From CAZDME01 sp964506785 [NCBI: uncultured bacterium] (GTDB lineage Bacteria > CAZDME01 > JAYEMH01): a stretch of DNA of 7,905 nucleotides. Both the position numbers and the translations under genes were made by a program. Position 1 is the stretch's first letter, and every line of letters begins with the position of its first letter. Positions 6,510 through 7,905 of the stretch are shown piece after piece. The notes under the pieces are model-generated. The model saw only the letters and a program-made list of their open reading frames with translations. It was not told the origin of the DNA and made no database searches. The stretch spans positions 1 to 7,905 of the forward strand of contig CAZDME010000059.1 in NCBI GenBank assembly GCA_964506785.1. The letters run 5' to 3'.

Positions 6510-6518
6510 TAGGAATAA

Positions 6519-7905
6519 CTATCGTTTATTAACTGATAACGATTGCATCCAATTAAAAAGCCTTTGCTCAAGTTCATAGGCAAGCTTATTTTCTTTCTCA
6601 AGTAAATTATTCAATTCATTCGGATCATCATTTAGATTATATAACTGGCGTTTCCCTGTATCCATCGAATAAATAAATTTCCAACCGTCGTTTGTCCGCA
6701 GGCAGCGCTTAAAATAATTAAGCAGGTAGTCGGTCTCCGAAAAAACATCCAAGGCGCGAGAGCTTCCCTCCATCAAAGGAATTAAGCTTTGCCCTTTCAT
6801 CTGTCTCTCGATTTTATCACCGCAACTTACATTTAACAAATCCAACACCGTAGGCATAATATCCATGGTACTAACCTGAGTTTCTACTGCCCTGCCTTTC
6901 TCCCCCGGGATTTTAATTATCAAAGGGACACAAATCAATTCATCGTAGAGGCTGTATCCATGGTCAAACCTTTTATGTTCATAAAACTCGTTGCCGGAGG
7001 CAGAAGAAATAACAATTATGGTTCTGTCGGTTATTTCTAAATCATCAAGGGTTGCAAGAAAAACCCCCAATTTTCTATCAGCTTCATATATCTTCCCGTC
7101 ATACCAATCGCGCCAGAAGGTTATGTCTTTAGCGCTCATTTCGATATCTTCGCTATCCAAACTTAAGTTGCGCAAATCCCAGTATTCATCAGGTGTCCCT
7201 TTGTATTTCCCTTTATAATCTGGGTCACTAAATTTATTTCTGAAACTTTCCGGATGCTGATAACGCCCATGGACATCATAAGCCTGGATAAAGAGAAAAA
7301 ACTTTTGATTCTTTTGCTTTTTAAGCCAGTCTAAAGCCATAGGTAAAACCAGATCGAATCCGGCAAAGGTGGTTTTATCGTAATAAAGGTCGAAACCTAA
7401 ATTATAACCGAACATACCGTTAATGCCGGCATCTCCGGTAAAGCCGGCAGTAGAATAGCCGTTTTCTTTAAGAATTTGCGCCAGCGTAATAACTGAAGGG
7501 GAAAGCTTTGACAAATTAGAGATAGTATCTTTTTTATCTTTAGAAACGGTATATTTATTCAAAATCTTATGCTGACTCGGATATAAAGAAGTAAACCAGG
7601 ACATAAATACCGGCAGAGTCCAGCTGGAAGGACTTATGGCATTTTTAAAGAAAAATGACTTTTTTGAAAGTTTATCAAAATTAGGGCTTGTAGTTCGAAA
7701 ATAGCCATAGGAAGCAAGGTGTTTTGCCCCCAGGGGGTCAAATCCGATAATAATCAAATTATAATCTTTAAAATTAGTTTTCCTGCGGCCGGTTTTTTTT
7801 AGATTATTTCTTTTCTTCTTAATACTAATAAATTTCCCTTTGCCGGTTTTAGGTTGTTCTTGAAATTTAACTGAGCGGAATATATTTAAAATTTCTTCTT
7901 TTTTA
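6519..7905 (-). CDS. Sulfatase-family (alkaline phosphatase superfamily) protein, start outside window, probable loss of metal site
   Basis: Residues below are numbered from the TTG at 7757, which is a reference point and not the likely start. The fold is seen from NLIIIGFDPLGAKHLASYGY (core strand with metal-ligand Asp7), PSSWTLPVFMSWFTSLYPSQH (nucleophile loop), FLFIQAYDVHGRY (Asp161, His163), IIVISSASGNEFYEH (251-261), FDHGYSLYDELICVPLIIK (264-282) and a C-terminal DGWKFIYS...QLYNLNDDPNELNNL. The nucleophile position is Thr47, not the Cys or Ser matured to formylglycine in CxPxR sulfatases, so it resembles phospho-transferring or Thr-type relatives. The usual SDHGE metal motif reads Ser-Ala-Ser-Gly-Asn, so both metal ligands are missing. 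The frame stays open from 7757 to the window edge, adding about 49 lysine-rich residues with no ATG, GTG or TTG, so the true start and any signal or anchor lie outside. Substrate and location are unknown; a catalytically dead homologue is plausible. The stop is TAG. Confidence 0.85.
   Translation of the reverse strand, partial: KKEEILNIFRSVKFQEQPKTGKGKFISIKKKRNNLKKTGRRKTNFKDYNLIIIGFDPLGAKHLASYGYFRTTSPNFDKLSKKSFFFKNAISPSSWTLPVFMSWFTSLYPSQHKILNKYTVSKDKKDTISNLSKLSPSVITLAQILKENGYSTAGFTGDAGINGMFGYNLGFDLYYDKTTFAGFDLVLPMALDWLKKQKNQKFFLFIQAYDVHGRYQHPESFRNKFSDPDYKGKYKGTPDEYWDLRNLSLDSEDIEMSAKDITFWRDWYDGKIYEADRKLGVFLATLDDLEITDRTIIVISSASGNEFYEHKRFDHGYSLYDELICVPLIIKIPGEKGRAVETQVSTMDIMPTVLDLLNVSCGDKIERQMKGQSLIPLMEGSSRALDVFSETDYLLNYFKRCLRTNDGWKFIYSMDTGKRQLYNLNDDPNELNNLLEKENKLAYELEQRLFNWMQSLSVNKR

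Overview
The window is a bacterial chromosome segment on which every recognisable gene lies on the minus strand. In transcription order from the right edge: a sulfatase/alkaline-phosphatase-superfamily protein (5' end cut by the window), rsmD, coaD, pta, ackA, rpmF, plsX, fabH and fabD (3' end cut by the window). The set (bL32, type II fatty-acid synthesis, PlsX, Pta-AckA) is plainly bacterial. The base composition is moderately AT-rich. The gene order and the divergent protein sequences suggest an uncultured lineage, perhaps a candidate phylum such as Omnitrophota. That assignment is inference from memory of gene orders and needs a phylogeny.

Layout. 6519-7905: sulfatase-like protein whose frame stays open to the right edge. 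5937-6509: 16S rRNA m2G966 methyltransferase RsmD, whose 3' end overlaps the start of coaD by 35 bases. 5486-5971: phosphopantetheine adenylyltransferase. 5450-5488: a degenerate 7-base tandem repeat that fills the coaD-pta gap. 4457-5449: phosphotransacetylase. 4420-4447: a second, different short heptad repeat in the pta-ackA gap. 3159-4358: acetate kinase. 2842-3042: ribosomal protein bL32. 1842-2831: PlsX. 745-1731: FabH, with a TTG start behind a near-perfect Shine-Dalgarno. 1-660: first 220 codons of FabD. No gene-free stretch exceeds about 120 bases.

How the genes fit together. CoaD makes dephospho-CoA. Pta and AckA interconvert acetyl-CoA, acetyl phosphate and acetate with ATP gain or cost. 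FabD loads malonyl groups onto ACP, FabH condenses an acyl-CoA (usually acetyl-CoA) with malonyl-ACP to start chains, and PlsX turns the finished acyl-ACP into acyl phosphate for phospholipid synthesis. RsmD and bL32 tie the cluster to ribosome production. The region therefore reads as a growth-linked CoA / acetyl-CoA / membrane-lipid operon of mostly known type. DUF177 (yceD), the frequent partner immediately upstream of rpmF, is not present.

I see no CRISPR array, transposon, phage gene or obviously new multi-gene system. The least ordinary signals are the sulfatase-like protein that lacks the usual Asp-His metal pair, the two distinct heptanucleotide repeats confined to the gaps flanking pta, and an A8 tract at the rsmD-coaD overlap.
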